Shown here piece by piece: positions 63,876-64,000 of a stretch of 64,000 bases of DNA (positions are counted from its first letter, which is position 1; every line of letters begins with the position of its first letter). The position numbers and the translations under genes are program-made. The notes under the pieces are model-generated. The model searched no databases and was not told the origin of the DNA. It was given only the letters and a program-made list of their open reading frames with translations. The stretch is from JACDAE01 sp963744875 (lineage in GTDB: Bacteria > Chloroflexota > Ktedonobacteria > Ktedonobacterales > Ktedonobacteraceae): contig CAVUVQ010000002.1 in NCBI GenBank assembly GCA_963744875.1, positions 62,001 through 126,000 on the forward strand, written 5' to 3'.

Positions 63876-64000
63876 ATGGGATTACTACATGCATTTGTGA
63901 ATTGGGGTATTCGCTTTATAGATAATACTGATACCGATGTACGGCGTATCGGGCAGCGTTTTGGTTTTATGCCTCTATCATGGCGTCAGGTAGTAATGAC
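63876..64000 (+). CDS. Third gene of the zinc-ribbon unit, partial
   Basis: ATG 63876 follows AAAGGGA. The 41 visible codons begin MGLLHAFVNWGIRFIDNTDT then DVRRIGQRFGFMPLSWRQ. The frame continues past the window edge. No family is recognised. Confidence 0.55.
   Translation, partial: MGLLHAFVNWGIRFIDNTDTDVRRIGQRFGFMPLSWRQVVM

Overview
The window looks like a chromosomal segment of a spore-forming, filamentous soil Chloroflexota of the Ktedonobacteria type. This is inferred from gene content, not from a marker-gene search. The evidence is roughly 50% GC, a Roadblock/Roadblock/MglA operon, DUF4388 proteins, membrane-anchored XRE regulators with a lectin-like exterior, PadR-linked membrane proteins, many secreted Tat- or lipid-anchored carbohydrate enzymes, and abundant palindromes with a GTAGGGG-type end. 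Core genes are guaB, serS, moeA, tRNA-Ser(UGA) and tRNA-Glu(UUC). The rest is mostly accessory.

Layout. 0-9 kb: a PadR regulator with two membrane proteins, a DUF5670 peptide, guaB, an amidase, two Roadblock proteins with an MglA-like GTPase and a truncated DUF429 gene, a MerR regulator beside an NAD-dependent reductase, and DUF402 and HEAT proteins. 9-17 kb: a secreted Kelch/HYR protein, a DUF2961 (GH172-type) protein, a lipoprotein, and an ABC-F ATPase with a leader peptide and hairpins that look like translational attenuation. 17-24 kb: hicBA with a frameshifted toxin, a sugar isomerase, serS, tRNA-Ser, DUF4388, a sigma-54-type AAA+ protein, moeA and tRNA-Glu. 24-41 kb: a GH51 arabinofuranosidase, VOC and phosphatase genes, an orphan secretion-type ATPase, two glycosyltransferase-4 genes in the window (one here), two nitroreductases, an SGNH-CBM2 esterase, a phospholipase D, two frameshifted glycosidases and a WD40-like protein. 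41-50 kb: a giant RHS/YD-repeat gene split by two +1 breaks, with a C-terminal domain carrying deaminase-type zinc motifs, divergent from a membrane XRE regulator. 50-60 kb: a berberine-bridge-type oxidoreductase, a PH-domain protein, a vanadium-haloperoxidase-like protein, and a cluster of two LpxL-type acyltransferases, PHP, PimA-like GT4 and GNAT, then a sorbosone-dehydrogenase-like lipoprotein. 60-64 kb: an uncharacterised run of zinc-ribbon proteins cut by the window edge.

Themes. Secreted polysaccharide enzymes (GH172, GH51, SGNH-CBM2, two clan-A-like glycosidases) point to plant-polymer use. The acyltransferase/GT4 cluster resembles the actinobacterial PatA-PimA arrangement and suggests an acylated glycolipid. 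The most notable observations are the RHS protein with its deaminase-like tip, the ABC-F leader, the shared MerR operators, and the dispersed palindromes, two of which have entered reading frames. Seven genes are interrupted by single-base length changes (six +1, one -1), so either the accessory region is decaying or the assembly has indel errors.
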